Source of the DNA: CAWUFC02 sp963921335 | GTDB taxonomy: Bacteria > Pseudomonadota > Gammaproteobacteria > Pseudomonadales > Halieaceae | Length of the DNA stretch: 64,000 bases | Assembly (NCBI GenBank): GCA_963921335.3 | Contig: CAWUFC020000001.1 | Span: 62,001 to 126,000 of the forward strand | Direction of reading: 5' to 3' | In this document: piece by piece, positions 37,501-46,420 of the stretch | Layout: each line of letters starts with the position of its first letter | Position numbering within the stretch: position 1 is the first letter of the stretch | The notes under the pieces: model-generated | What the model saw: only the letters and a program-made list of their open reading frames with translations | Databases searched by the model: none | What the model was told of the DNA's origin: nothing | Translations under genes and position numbers: made by a program

Positions 37501-39576
37501 CTAGTCGTGCAACGCCACTTCAGCCTGCTCTCGGATGTAGTGCCGCAATGCCAGTAATTCCTGATCGGTAATATCGGGAAACGCTGGCATGGCACGCACC
37601 GAACTGGCGCCTCCACGTACGACATTCGCGAAGGCCTCCTCACTCAGCGGAATACCTGAAGCACGCAGATCGGGCGCCATACCTGCTGCTATGACATCCC
37701 GGCCATGACAGTTAAAGCAGGCACGCTCCCACCACTGGGTTTCTCCCATCTCCACAAGATCTGCATCTATTTCAAACTCCGCCTGCAGGGGCTGAGGGTA
37801 GAACGGTGCCGGTTGCGCCGGTAATGGCTCATCTGCACCCAGGGCGAATGCGACCAGCCTGCGGGTGTGCACACCATAGGCCCAACCTAGTGCGGGGTCA
37901 TAGGTACCAATCTTGGCGGCAGCGCCACCACCAAAGCCAACCAGCAAGGCAAGATACTGCCTGCCCCCCAACTTATAAGTAATCGGTGGCGCAGAGATGC
38001 CCAAGCCCAGATCATAGGACCAGACCTGCTTACCGTTGTGGGCATCATAGGCATGCAGCATGCCATCACTCCTCCCCTGGAACACCAGATTACCTGCTGT
38101 GGTAAGCGTGCCCGCATTCCAGGAGTCTTCCTGTGGAATCGACCAGACGGCTTTCTGCTGGACAGGATCCCAGGCCTGCAAAGAACCAGAGTAACCGCGG
38201 GGCTGTGCTACCGGCTCATCCCAATCCACGGCGGTGCCACCGGAGTATCGCTCTGCACGCCAGCTGGCATCATAGCCATCGTCGTAATAGCGGACGGCGT
38301 GGTGGATCGTGGGCAGGTAGGCCAGACCAGTCATAGGATTGAACGACATCGCGTGCCAATTGTGTGCACCGACCAGGCTGGGCGTGATCACCTGCTCGCC
38401 ATCTTCGTAGCGCGACCCGGGTATCTCGACCGGACGGCCAGTTTCCATATCAATGTGCGACGCCCAAGTGGTTTCAGCATAGGGCTCGGCAGAAACCAGC
38501 TTGCCGGTCTCCCGATCGATCACGTAGAAGAAGCCGTTCTTGGGCGCGTGCAGCAATGCCTTGACTGCGCGGCCCTCAATCTCCAGGTCGGTAAGCACGA
38601 TATCCATATTGGAGTTGTAGTCCCAGGTTTCACCCGGCGTGGTCTGGTAGTGCCAGAGGTACTCACCCGTGTCAGGATCCAGAGCAACGATAGAGCAGAG
38701 AAAAAGATTGTCGCCGCCGCCAGGGCTGCGGACTTTGCGGTTCCAGGGCGAGCCATTACCAGTACCGATATAGAGCACGTCCAGTTCTTCATCGTAAGTA
38801 AAACCGTGCCAGGCATTACCACCCCCACCGTGCTCCCACCACCTGCCGGTCCAGGTCTCCGCAGCCATCCGCATGGCATCACTTTCGAAACCATCTTCAG
38901 GATTGCCCGGAACAATGTAGAACTTCCACGCTTCTTCACCGGTTTCCACATCATAGGCAGTGACAAAGCCGCGCGACGGCCCGGTTTCGGTTCCGCCATT
39001 GCCGACCAACACTTTACCCTTGAAGGCTTTTGGCATTCCCGTGATATAGAGGGCTTCATCCAGCCCAAATGTTCGGGTGCTCCAGATCAGCTTGCCGGTT
39101 CGCGCATCCAATGCCAAGAGGCGCCCGTCCCAGGTTGCTGCCAGCAGCTTGTTGCCATAAAAAGACAATCCACGGCTGTGCACCCAACCTGCTTGCTTGT
39201 GACCGGCGACTTCCTCCGCCACCTTGGGGTCGTACTCCCAGAGAAGTTCACCACTGATCGCATCAACAGCGCGAATGACGTTCATGGTGCCGGAAAAGTA
39301 CAGCACCCCATCCACTACCAGCGGCGTGCCAATCAAACCAATGTCATGAGGAAGATCCAGGTACCAGGCGACACCCAGTGACTCGATGCTGTCGACACTG
39401 ATATCTGCAAGGGGGCTGAACCGTGTCTCTGAGTGAGTGCGGCCATAGGCCAGCCATCCATCCGTGCGCTGCTCGTCAGCGATTGCAGGATCGTCAACAC
39501 TGAGCCGAAGCTCAGCGCAAGACACGAGCAGGAACGCGCACAGAAAAGTAGAGAAATGTCGGATTATCGTTGTCAT
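37501..39576 (-). CDS. PQQ-dependent quinohemoprotein alcohol dehydrogenase (type I/II), lipoprotein signal
   Basis: 691 aa. Eight-bladed propeller dehydrogenase plus C-terminal cytochrome c domain (ACFNCHGRDVIAAGMAPDLR, heme motif C-x-x-C-H near residue 620). Propeller landmarks: LWSTRTFG, YIGTGNGSPWNRKVR (Ca/PQQ region), TTPGETWDYNSNMDIVL (catalytic Asp region) and several G-x-x-x-W docking repeats. The start at 39576 gives a signal ending LLVSCAEL with a lipobox, so it may be a periplasmic lipoprotein. It oxidises alcohols or aldehydes and passes electrons to cytochrome c. It follows the GMC dehydrogenase-Tat subunit-cupin genes on the same strand. Confidence 0.92.
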   Translation of the reverse strand: MTTIIRHFSTFLCAFLLVSCAELRLSVDDPAIADEQRTDGWLAYGRTHSETRFSPLADISVDSIESLGVAWYLDLPHDIGLIGTPLVVDGVLYFSGTMNVIRAVDAISGELLWEYDPKVAEEVAGHKQAGWVHSRGLSFYGNKLLAATWDGRLLALDARTGKLIWSTRTFGLDEALYITGMPKAFKGKVLVGNGGTETGPSRGFVTAYDVETGEEAWKFYIVPGNPEDGFESDAMRMAAETWTGRWWEHGGGGNAWHGFTYDEELDVLYIGTGNGSPWNRKVRSPGGGDNLFLCSIVALDPDTGEYLWHYQTTPGETWDYNSNMDIVLTDLEIEGRAVKALLHAPKNGFFYVIDRETGKLVSAEPYAETTWASHIDMETGRPVEIPGSRYEDGEQVITPSLVGAHNWHAMSFNPMTGLAYLPTIHHAVRYYDDGYDASWRAERYSGGTAVDWDEPVAQPRGYSGSLQAWDPVQQKAVWSIPQEDSWNAGTLTTAGNLVFQGRSDGMLHAYDAHNGKQVWSYDLGLGISAPPITYKLGGRQYLALLVGFGGGAAAKIGTYDPALGWAYGVHTRRLVAFALGADEPLPAQPAPFYPQPLQAEFEIDADLVEMGETQWWERACFNCHGRDVIAAGMAPDLRASGIPLSEEAFANVVRGGASSVRAMPAFPDITDQELLALRHYIREQAEVALHD

Positions 39577-39674
39577 TGTTATAGCCCTCATCCATTGGAG
39601 CTGTGGATACAATTTATTTTGCTGCACAAAATCAGGTATCCCAGGGAAGACCCTGACGCCCGCCCAGCGTCTGA

Positions 39675-40082
39675 CTACTGTTGCGAAAAAGCCGCTTCAA
39701 AGTCGTCCATCGACAGCGTGCCGATGATCTCCCGATCATCGTCAAGCAACTCATACATCACCCCGTCTGTACCCCGGATGCTGAACAGAACAATCGCATC
39801 CTCATCGCCACCACCTTCAAGATGTGGATCATCTGATGGCGGGCTGACGGTGTAGCGACCTTGAGGACGCACCTCTTTCACATTTCCGTCGGGTTCATAG
39901 AAAATGTGTTCGCCCTCAAGCACCAGCATGTGATTAAGGGCCACGTGACGATGCAAGGCCACTTGCTCACGCGCCGCAAACTTGAACATCACGTCAACCG
40001 TTTTCAGTGCCCGGTCAACGTTGAGTATGTTGTAGCTCAGGTGATCAACACCCTCCATTTGCTGCCAGTTAATGTCGTTCAT
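39675..40082 (-). CDS. Cupin-domain protein
   Basis: 135 aa beta-barrel protein. Metal-binding cupin pattern HRHVALNHMLVLEGEHIFYEPDG gives the first motif His residues; the second motif is weak (DDPHLEGGGD). ATG overlaps the stop of the Tat-signal subunit gene (ATGA), so it is cotranslated with it. Might bind the product or stabilise the dehydrogenase complex. No defined function. Confidence 0.75.
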   Translation of the reverse strand: MNDINWQQMEGVDHLSYNILNVDRALKTVDVMFKFAAREQVALHRHVALNHMLVLEGEHIFYEPDGNVKEVRPQGRYTVSPPSDDPHLEGGGDEDAIVLFSIRGTDGVMYELLDDDREIIGTLSMDDFEAAFSQQ

Positions 40083-40693
40083 AGTTTTTCTCCCCATACG
40101 GTAATAATCGCTTCTTCACCTATCATTTGCTCGGGGGAGTACCCTCCCCCATGATGTCGTGGCCCCGGGTACCCTGCGACTTTCCATCCGACCATGTCGG
40201 CGTTACCGCCGTACTTGGGTTCAGCCAGAAAGCCAATGATCGTCAGCGACCGGATGACTTCAAAAAAATCGCCGCTCAATGGATCATCCGTCGCCCAGGG
40301 TTGGGCGGTACCCGCCTGCAATGAGCTCAACACGGCATCTTGCTGCGCAGCCTCCAGCCCAACAAAGGGGCGTCCATAGTGGGTTTCACAGAGACGATCC
40401 AGTAGCGAGAGGCCCTGCAGCACTCCCGCAGCCGCGGCAGCCTCTTCGTTGGCCAGCGCCTTGTCGATGAAATTGACGCAGTTAGCTTCTAGCGCACCGG
40501 GTTGATCATCAGTGGGGATGACGCGAGCAGTCATGGCCTCGATCGTGCGCCACTGCCCGGCATTGATTACCTCCGGCCCGGTGGAGAGCTTTGCGGCAGC
40601 CTCCGCCAATGGCAGTTTGACGCTCATGGCCAAGGCACCACCATAGATCGATGATTTACTGAGAAAACTGCGGCGGCTAATCGAATTGCTCAT
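40079..40693 (-). CDS. Gluconate 2-dehydrogenase subunit 3-type small subunit, Tat-exported
   Basis: 204 aa. Clear twin-arginine leader SRRSFLSKSSIYGGALAMS, then a helical domain with TIEAMTARVIPTDDQPGA and CVNFIDKAL, typical of the small subunit of FAD-dependent membrane dehydrogenases. It chaperones and exports the folded flavoprotein by hitch-hiking through Tat. Overlaps the GMC gene by four bases (ATGA). Confidence 0.85.
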   Translation of the reverse strand: MSNSISRRSFLSKSSIYGGALAMSVKLPLAEAAAKLSTGPEVINAGQWRTIEAMTARVIPTDDQPGALEANCVNFIDKALANEEAAAAAGVLQGLSLLDRLCETHYGRPFVGLEAAQQDAVLSSLQAGTAQPWATDDPLSGDFFEVIRSLTIIGFLAEPKYGGNADMVGWKVAGYPGPRHHGGGYSPEQMIGEEAIITVWGEKL

Positions 40694-42336
40694 ACAGACA
40701 ACCTATTTGCTTCTCCAATAAAGTAATCGGCAACACGGTAGGCGTTGGCGAGAATGCTTAATGTCGGGTTGTAACCACCATTCGTGGGCATCACGCTGCC
40801 GTCGACCACCCACAGATTGGGAACCTCATGACTCCTGCACCAGCGGTCAACGACGGACTGGCTCGGATCGTCACCCATGCGACAGGTGCCATGGTTGTGG
40901 GCATTGCCAGACTGGTGATCGCCATCCCCAATGTGCACACCTGGCACCCGGCCCGGCACCACCCGGCGAGCGCCAGCTGCCTCTGCCAGCTCCATGATCT
41001 TTTTCTCATACCAGCGATACATGGCCACATCGTTAGGGTGCTGGCGCTTGGTAATGCGCGCCAGTGGCAGCCCAAACCGGTCGGTGTGGGTGGGATCAAG
41101 ATCTATGCGATTGTCCGCCATGGGCAATTCCTCACATATTCCGGCAATCGTCAGGGTGCGGGTAAAGTCAGTGATGTGTTCCTTCAGCGAACTGCCCCAT
41201 GCACCCTGCAACTCAGCGGGTGTCGCCGCTAGCGCGTGCATAATCGGCTGATGAGTGAAGGTATTCAGTTCCGCAATAACACCGCCGCGTATGAACCCCC
41301 GACTCGAATCACTGGGATGCAGATCATCGATTGCAGAGCGTGTCTCTACGCCTGTGTAGTTGTGAAGATCCTCATCGAAGTACGCAATGGCAGAGGGGTG
41401 ATGATGAAAGCTGTAGTGCCGCCCCACCTGGTCTGAATTATTACTCAGCCCTTTAGGGAAACTGCCCGATCGTGACATCAAAAGAAGCTGCGCCGTACCG
41501 ACGGTGCCCGCACTCACAATCACCTGCCTCGCCCAAACCTGTTGTTCGTCACCACGCTGGTCAAAGTAACGAGCGCCCGTCAGCCGCCCATTCTCTATGG
41601 GCAGATCAAACACCCTGGCATTGGGCCGAAGGTCCAGCTTGCCAGTCAGGTGCGCGCGCGGAATAGACACCGAGTAAGTGGTGCCCTTGGCACCGATGGG
41701 GCAGCCATAGGCCCGGCAAGCGCCGCCATGCACACAGGCGGGGCGATTGCCATAAACCTGTGAGTTAATCGCCAGCGGCACCGGAAAAGGCGAATAGCCC
41801 AGGGTTTTGGCGCCTTTCTCAAACTTGAGACTGCCAACCCGATGGGGATGCGGTGGATTGGGATACGCTTTCTTCCGCGGACCTTCATAAGGGTTGGAGC
41901 CTGCCAGGCCGGATACGCCAAAGTCCCACTCAGCTCGCTGGTAGTAAGGTTCCATTTCGGCGTAATCAACAGGCCAATCGGCAAGGCTTGCGCCCTCAAC
42001 CGGGCCATCTGTAGAGAGCACCTTGAACTCATCCGGCCTGAACCGCCATGACCAGCCCGCCCAGTGAGTCATCGAGCCGCCAATACACTGGCCTATGTCG
42101 GCGATCTTTCCTGGCTGCGCGACCTCGTGCTCGAAGTGCCTGAACGTCTCCTGCTGATCGGCAGAAAAGACGAGGTCCCTCACCGAATTACGCAGCTCGT
42201 CATCGTCAAACTCACCGGGAGGGATGTAAGGTCCGCGTTCCAGTGCCACAACCGAGAAACCGGCGGCGGTGAGCTGGTCAATCATCACCCCGGCACCGGT
42301 ACCAACAATGCATACATCAAACACCTGCTTCTTCAC
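40690..42336 (-). CDS. GMC-family FAD-dependent oxidoreductase (large subunit)
   Basis: 548 aa. FAD loop VCIVGTGAGVM, GGSMTHWAGWSWRF, CRAYGCPIGAKGT and the GMC C-terminal active site with NHGTCRMGDDP and DGSVMPTNGGYNPTLSILANAYR. No leader of its own. The Tat-bearing small subunit next door supplies export. Starts at GTG 42336 with GGAGAGG upstream. A sugar/polyol or secondary alcohol dehydrogenase of the periplasm is expected. Absence of a dedicated multiheme cytochrome c suggests the PQQ enzyme's partner or a free cytochrome takes electrons. Confidence 0.9.
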   Translation of the reverse strand: MKKQVFDVCIVGTGAGVMIDQLTAAGFSVVALERGPYIPPGEFDDDELRNSVRDLVFSADQQETFRHFEHEVAQPGKIADIGQCIGGSMTHWAGWSWRFRPDEFKVLSTDGPVEGASLADWPVDYAEMEPYYQRAEWDFGVSGLAGSNPYEGPRKKAYPNPPHPHRVGSLKFEKGAKTLGYSPFPVPLAINSQVYGNRPACVHGGACRAYGCPIGAKGTTYSVSIPRAHLTGKLDLRPNARVFDLPIENGRLTGARYFDQRGDEQQVWARQVIVSAGTVGTAQLLLMSRSGSFPKGLSNNSDQVGRHYSFHHHPSAIAYFDEDLHNYTGVETRSAIDDLHPSDSSRGFIRGGVIAELNTFTHQPIMHALAATPAELQGAWGSSLKEHITDFTRTLTIAGICEELPMADNRIDLDPTHTDRFGLPLARITKRQHPNDVAMYRWYEKKIMELAEAAGARRVVPGRVPGVHIGDGDHQSGNAHNHGTCRMGDDPSQSVVDRWCRSHEVPNLWVVDGSVMPTNGGYNPTLSILANAYRVADYFIGEANRLSV

Positions 42337-42499
42337 CTAAGCCTCTCCATTTTTATCGATGACTCATTGAAAGAATGGCCAGCATCACCGGGAGAACAGG
42401 CACTAGTCCTTATAAAAAACTGATTTCTTTCTTAGGGAAAATTTAGGACTATAGAAAATCTAGCTATTACAAACACTTATAGGGGGACAACGGTTCACC

Positions 42500-44308
42500 G
42501 TGGGTGAAAAAGATTCCGTACTGGTGGGTGGAAAAAGGGTCGACTTCGCTGCCCTGACCATCGAGGGTGAGGACGGCCCCGTCTCCATCGAGCCCAAGGT
42601 GATGGCGCTGCTGCAGCTGCTGGTCGCTAACGCAGGCACAGTAGTGAGCCGCCAAGATATTCTGGACACCGTGTGGCACGAAAACTACGGTGGAGACGAA
42701 AGCCTCTCTCGCGGCGTCTCTTTCCTAAGACGCGCATTTGGTGAGAACCGTAACAATCGCGAGTACATCGAAACAGTACCCAAACGCGGCTATCGCCTGG
42801 TAGCCCAGGTTACCGCCGGGCACGAATCCAGCCGCAGCAGGCTCAAGTACACCGCCGCGCTGGCAGTGACACTATTAGTGGCTGCTGCGTTTCTTGCTCT
42901 GTTTCTTAAGGAGGGTGAAACGCAAGTAACCACAGCTGCGCCCAAGCCAAATTCCATCGCCGTGCTTCCGTTTCTCGACCTGAGCGCCACTCAGGATCAA
43001 CAGTATCTTTCGGAAGGATTGGCTGAGGAGATTCTCAACGCCCTACTCAAACTGCCCGGCCTGCAGGTGATTGGTCGGCAGTCTTCCTTCGTCTTTGGCA
43101 GTTCTCAACCAGAGCTGGCAGAGATTCGCGAAACGCTTGCAGTCTCCTACGCACTCACGGGCTCATTGAGGCGGCAGGACAACCAGGTTCGTGTTACCGC
43201 ACGACTACTAGAGACAGAGACCGGCCACACGCTCTGGTCGGACAACTACGATCGCGCGCTCGACAACATTTTCGAGTTGCAAGAAGAAATAGCGCGCGAA
43301 ATCGCCAGCAACCTCGGCGTGGTCATGGATCTGACCGACACCACTGCTTTTCCTGTGAGACTGACAAACAATCGCGAGGCCTACGACTTGTTCCTGCAGG
43401 GGCGAATGCTGACTCGGAAGTTCGGCCATCGCAACAAGCTCAAGGCCAGCGAACTGTTGGGTCGTGCCGTTGAGCTGGACCCCAGGTTTGCCTCCGCATG
43501 GGCGTGGCTCGCACAAGCTCACATTTACCTCACCCTATCTGTCAGCGAAGCAGAACTATCAGCACAGATCGCCGCGGCCCGAGCCGCAGTGAATGAAGCA
43601 CTCAAACATAATCCAGACCTGGCAATGGCGCACTACACGCGCTCAATACTGCTGGACTACGATTTGGATTTTGCGGCCTCCCTGGACGCTCACGAGAAAG
43701 CCCATCAACTCAATCCCAATGATCCGCTACTGGCCCATCGTCGCGGCTACGCGCATCAGGTGGTAGGCCAGAACAAGAAGGGTGCGAAATTGATGCGAGA
43801 GGCACTGCGACTGGATCCCACCGACGCAGTCGGCCTGCTCAACCTCGGGGTGGCGCAGAGGTCTGCAGGCCTGATTGATGAGGCCAATCAGTCCTTCCAA
43901 CGCAGCAAAGACCTCGGTTTCGTACCCGGCATGATCCAGCCTTGCATCAGCATGGCAGTAGAGGACAAGTGGGAAGCAGCAACCGCCTGCTGGAATCAGC
44001 TGCCCTCCACATTCAGACATCGATACCAACCCCTGTTGAACCGAGGCATCACATGGGAGGAGCTGGGCACCGCACACTATGGGTACAATCAGGCAATAAA
44101 AGCGAGAACCCTTGAGGCGCTGGACAGCTATCTGTCTGAACCGTCTGCGCACGCCAACAGCTATTTACTGCATACCTACCTCTGGATTGGTGAGCCGGAG
44201 CGCTTTATGCAAATGTTTGTACGGAAACGCTACCCACTGAACGCTGGCGCCATATCCGGGATTTGGGAGGATCTGGAAGGGGGCAGAGACCTGCGCCAGC
44301 ATCACTAA
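42500..44308 (+). CDS. CadC-like transmembrane regulator with TolB/FlgO-like and TPR domains
   Basis: 602 aa. OmpR-type winged helix at about 15-100 (EPKVMALLQLLVANAGTVVSRQDIL, VSFLRRAFGE, YIETVPKRGYRL), one membrane segment at about 113-135 (AALAVTLLVAAAFLALFL), a periplasmic FlgO/TolB-N-like domain (SIAVLPFLDLSATQDQQYLSEGLAEEILNAL) and several TPRs to the C-terminus (ALKHNPDLAMAHYTRS, AHQLNPNDPLLAHRRGY). It senses a periplasmic signal and binds DNA directly. Divergent from the GMC/PQQ dehydrogenase group, which is the likely target. GTG start. Confidence 0.9.
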   Translation: MGEKDSVLVGGKRVDFAALTIEGEDGPVSIEPKVMALLQLLVANAGTVVSRQDILDTVWHENYGGDESLSRGVSFLRRAFGENRNNREYIETVPKRGYRLVAQVTAGHESSRSRLKYTAALAVTLLVAAAFLALFLKEGETQVTTAAPKPNSIAVLPFLDLSATQDQQYLSEGLAEEILNALLKLPGLQVIGRQSSFVFGSSQPELAEIRETLAVSYALTGSLRRQDNQVRVTARLLETETGHTLWSDNYDRALDNIFELQEEIAREIASNLGVVMDLTDTTAFPVRLTNNREAYDLFLQGRMLTRKFGHRNKLKASELLGRAVELDPRFASAWAWLAQAHIYLTLSVSEAELSAQIAAARAAVNEALKHNPDLAMAHYTRSILLDYDLDFAASLDAHEKAHQLNPNDPLLAHRRGYAHQVVGQNKKGAKLMREALRLDPTDAVGLLNLGVAQRSAGLIDEANQSFQRSKDLGFVPGMIQPCISMAVEDKWEAATACWNQLPSTFRHRYQPLLNRGITWEELGTAHYGYNQAIKARTLEALDSYLSEPSAHANSYLLHTYLWIGEPERFMQMFVRKRYPLNAGAISGIWEDLEGGRDLRQHH

Positions 44309-44441
44309 TTCCCTGATTTTGCCGAACAGATTGGCCTGGTCTCTGCCTGGCAGCAACACGGCCGGCCTGATCGATGCCAACCATATCCAGGCACCGACGG
44401 TTCAGCCGGGAAATTCAGCTGCAACTGATGAATTGATCCAA

Positions 44442-45482
44442 TCAATCCAAAGACAACATGGCTTCGACGTCTGTGCCTGCTAGCAAGGTGTCCACGCGCG
44501 CTCGGTCTTCCTCACTCAGGGCCCGGTATTTCTCATTGGTCCAGTTGAGACACTTGGCCTGGTATGGGAACGTCTGCTGGGTCCACTGCACCCCATCAAT
44601 CTCGCTTTCCCATGTTTTTTCTCCAGCAGCAACCGCTTTGGCATTAGCCAGTTGCGCGGGAACATAGACACGCCCGATTTCCTGCAGCAGGCCTCGTAGG
44701 CTTTCCGGCTGCTTCTCAACCTTAACCCAGTCCTGCTCGCTGGGCTCGACACCGCTCTGGTCATAAAGTTTATTAACCCAAGCTACAGTCCGCGGGGACA
44801 GCTCGTGAGCAATAGCCCTTGGCGTCGGATCAAAATTAACCAGCTGAGTAAACTGCCCGTGTAGTGCGAAATCGCCCGCAGATGGGCGCTTTCCCAGTAC
44901 AAAATTTTGATTGGTCAGATGCTCTTCCATTGCGGCAAGAAAGCGGCGATAGCTGGCATCGATCACTGGCGCGGTGGTGTCATTAGAACCAACAACGTAG
45001 AGACGCCCTACCTGGCGATCCACGACAAATTTCTTGAATTGTTCATGGGCATCTTTCGGCAGACTCACATCCATACCAAGTGGCAACATGGTTCCCGCAT
45101 TGTCGGCGTCTATCGGCGCGTGCCAGCGGTAGTGAAACATGAACTTAGTGCACCATTCGTCGGCGAAGTCCTCGATCAGGTAATCAATAAAAGCCAGCGC
45201 GGGATCAACCGGCAGTACTGATCGGTCTGAGTACATTGTCTCCAGGCGTCGAATGATGGGGGTGGAATCACACTCGGCAAATGTCTCACCCTCTTCCTTA
45301 AACAAAAAGGTGGGCATGAAAATGGGCTTGGGCTTCTCCACCCCGGCCGCATCGCAAAACTCCCCGGGGTTTCCCCAGGTAATCGCGTAAAGAATTCGGC
45401 GATAGCGCAGAAGAGCCACCATTTTTTGCGTGTATGGCGACCCTGTTCCACCTGCCAGACGTATGGGCTCAGCAGCACTCAT
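44442..45482 (-). CDS. Glutathione S-transferase family protein, C-terminally extended
   Basis: 346 aa, longer than the usual 200-230. N-terminal thioredoxin-fold half (LAGGTGSPYTQKMVALLRYRRI, CDSTPIIRRLE) and helical C-terminal half (FVLGKRPSAGDFALHGQFTQL), then about 100 extra residues rich in Trp and Glu. This resembles the long GST-like proteins next to sulfatases and flavin monooxygenases in catabolic clusters. ATG 45482 has AGGGGTGG upstream. The protein lacks an obvious catalytic Cys at the N-terminal position (SPYTQK). Confidence 0.8.
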   Translation of the reverse strand: MSAAEPIRLAGGTGSPYTQKMVALLRYRRILYAITWGNPGEFCDAAGVEKPKPIFMPTFLFKEEGETFAECDSTPIIRRLETMYSDRSVLPVDPALAFIDYLIEDFADEWCTKFMFHYRWHAPIDADNAGTMLPLGMDVSLPKDAHEQFKKFVVDRQVGRLYVVGSNDTTAPVIDASYRRFLAAMEEHLTNQNFVLGKRPSAGDFALHGQFTQLVNFDPTPRAIAHELSPRTVAWVNKLYDQSGVEPSEQDWVKVEKQPESLRGLLQEIGRVYVPAQLANAKAVAAGEKTWESEIDGVQWTQQTFPYQAKCLNWTNEKYRALSEEDRARVDTLLAGTDVEAMLSLD

Positions 45483-45567
45483 AAACCACCCCTGCAATAG
45501 GAATTCCTTCCTTGAGATACCGGGATACTTCCACTCATAAAATTCTCCTACATCTACTCATCAATGC

Positions 45568-46380
45568 TCAGGTCGAGATATCGACCAGGACTTTCAACTG
45601 CTCTTCAAAACTGTCTATATCGTCATAGCGAAAGCCAGCAACCACTCTGTCGACACCCAAAGCCTCATAATCCTCCAGCAAGCTTTTCGCCTTGTCGGGC
45701 TCGTTGAGTGGCAGCAGGGTCAGCACGGTGACATTGCCCGCAGGCTTACCTAAATCGGTAGTCAGTTTGCGGTACTCGCCAATAGCCTCGCTGATGTGCT
45801 CCGGCTCCCCCGCCATGGGCATCCAGCCATCGCCGAGTTCTGCTGCGCGGCGCAGAGCGTGGGGCGGCGCGCCCCCTACCAGAATTGGCGGTTTTGGCGG
45901 GCGGGGTTTAAACAGGAACGGCTGACCGTTCAACTCCACTGTGTCGTTGGCAAAGGCTTCGTTAAGAAATGCCATGGTTTCATCTGTGATTTTGCCGCGC
46001 TGACTGCGCTCTACCCCCAGCGCACGAAACTCCGGCTTCATCCAGCCGACGCCAACTCCCAGCAGCAAACGACCGGCCGTCAATTCCTGCAAACTGGCGA
46101 CCTGACTGGCCGTCGGCAGCATAGGTCGGTAAGGCAAGATAAGTACCCCGGATCCAAGCTTGATTCGCTCGGTGGCACCGCCAAGCCACGCGAGTGTGGT
46201 CAGGGTGTCCAGGTACCTACCACCACTTCCCTCTGCATCATCCGGGGGAATGGCTATATGGTCAGTAATCCAAAGTGACTCAATGCAAGCAGCCTCCGCC
46301 GCCCGCGCACAGGCCAGCATCAGTTCTCGTGTGGACTGCTCGCCCATGTTGCGTATGTTGACCCCGATATCCATTTCCAT
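45568..46380 (-). CDS. Luciferase-like monooxygenase, TIGR03619-type F420-dependent class
   Basis: 270 aa TIM-barrel flavin oxidoreductase: ESLWITDHIAIPP, IKLGSGVLILPYRPMLPTASQVASL, LTAGRLLLGVGVGWMKPEF, PPILVGGAPPHALRRAAELGDGWMP. Whether the cofactor is FMN or F420 cannot be read here. Same strand as the GST and sulfatase genes. Confidence 0.85.
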   Translation of the reverse strand: MEMDIGVNIRNMGEQSTRELMLACARAAEAACIESLWITDHIAIPPDDAEGSGGRYLDTLTTLAWLGGATERIKLGSGVLILPYRPMLPTASQVASLQELTAGRLLLGVGVGWMKPEFRALGVERSQRGKITDETMAFLNEAFANDTVELNGQPFLFKPRPPKPPILVGGAPPHALRRAAELGDGWMPMAGEPEHISEAIGEYRKLTTDLGKPAGNVTVLTLLPLNEPDKAKSLLEDYEALGVDRVVAGFRYDDIDSFEEQLKVLVDIST

Positions 46381-46420
46381 TTACCTCACTCAAGGCTCTA
46401 CTGGTGCGATTGTCAGTAAC

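Noticed and set aside
38038..39381. 447-codon plus-strand ORF opposite the PQQ dehydrogenase
   Set aside because: The minus strand encodes the full propeller and heme domains. The long antisense ORF is a codon-usage artefact of GC-rich sequence.
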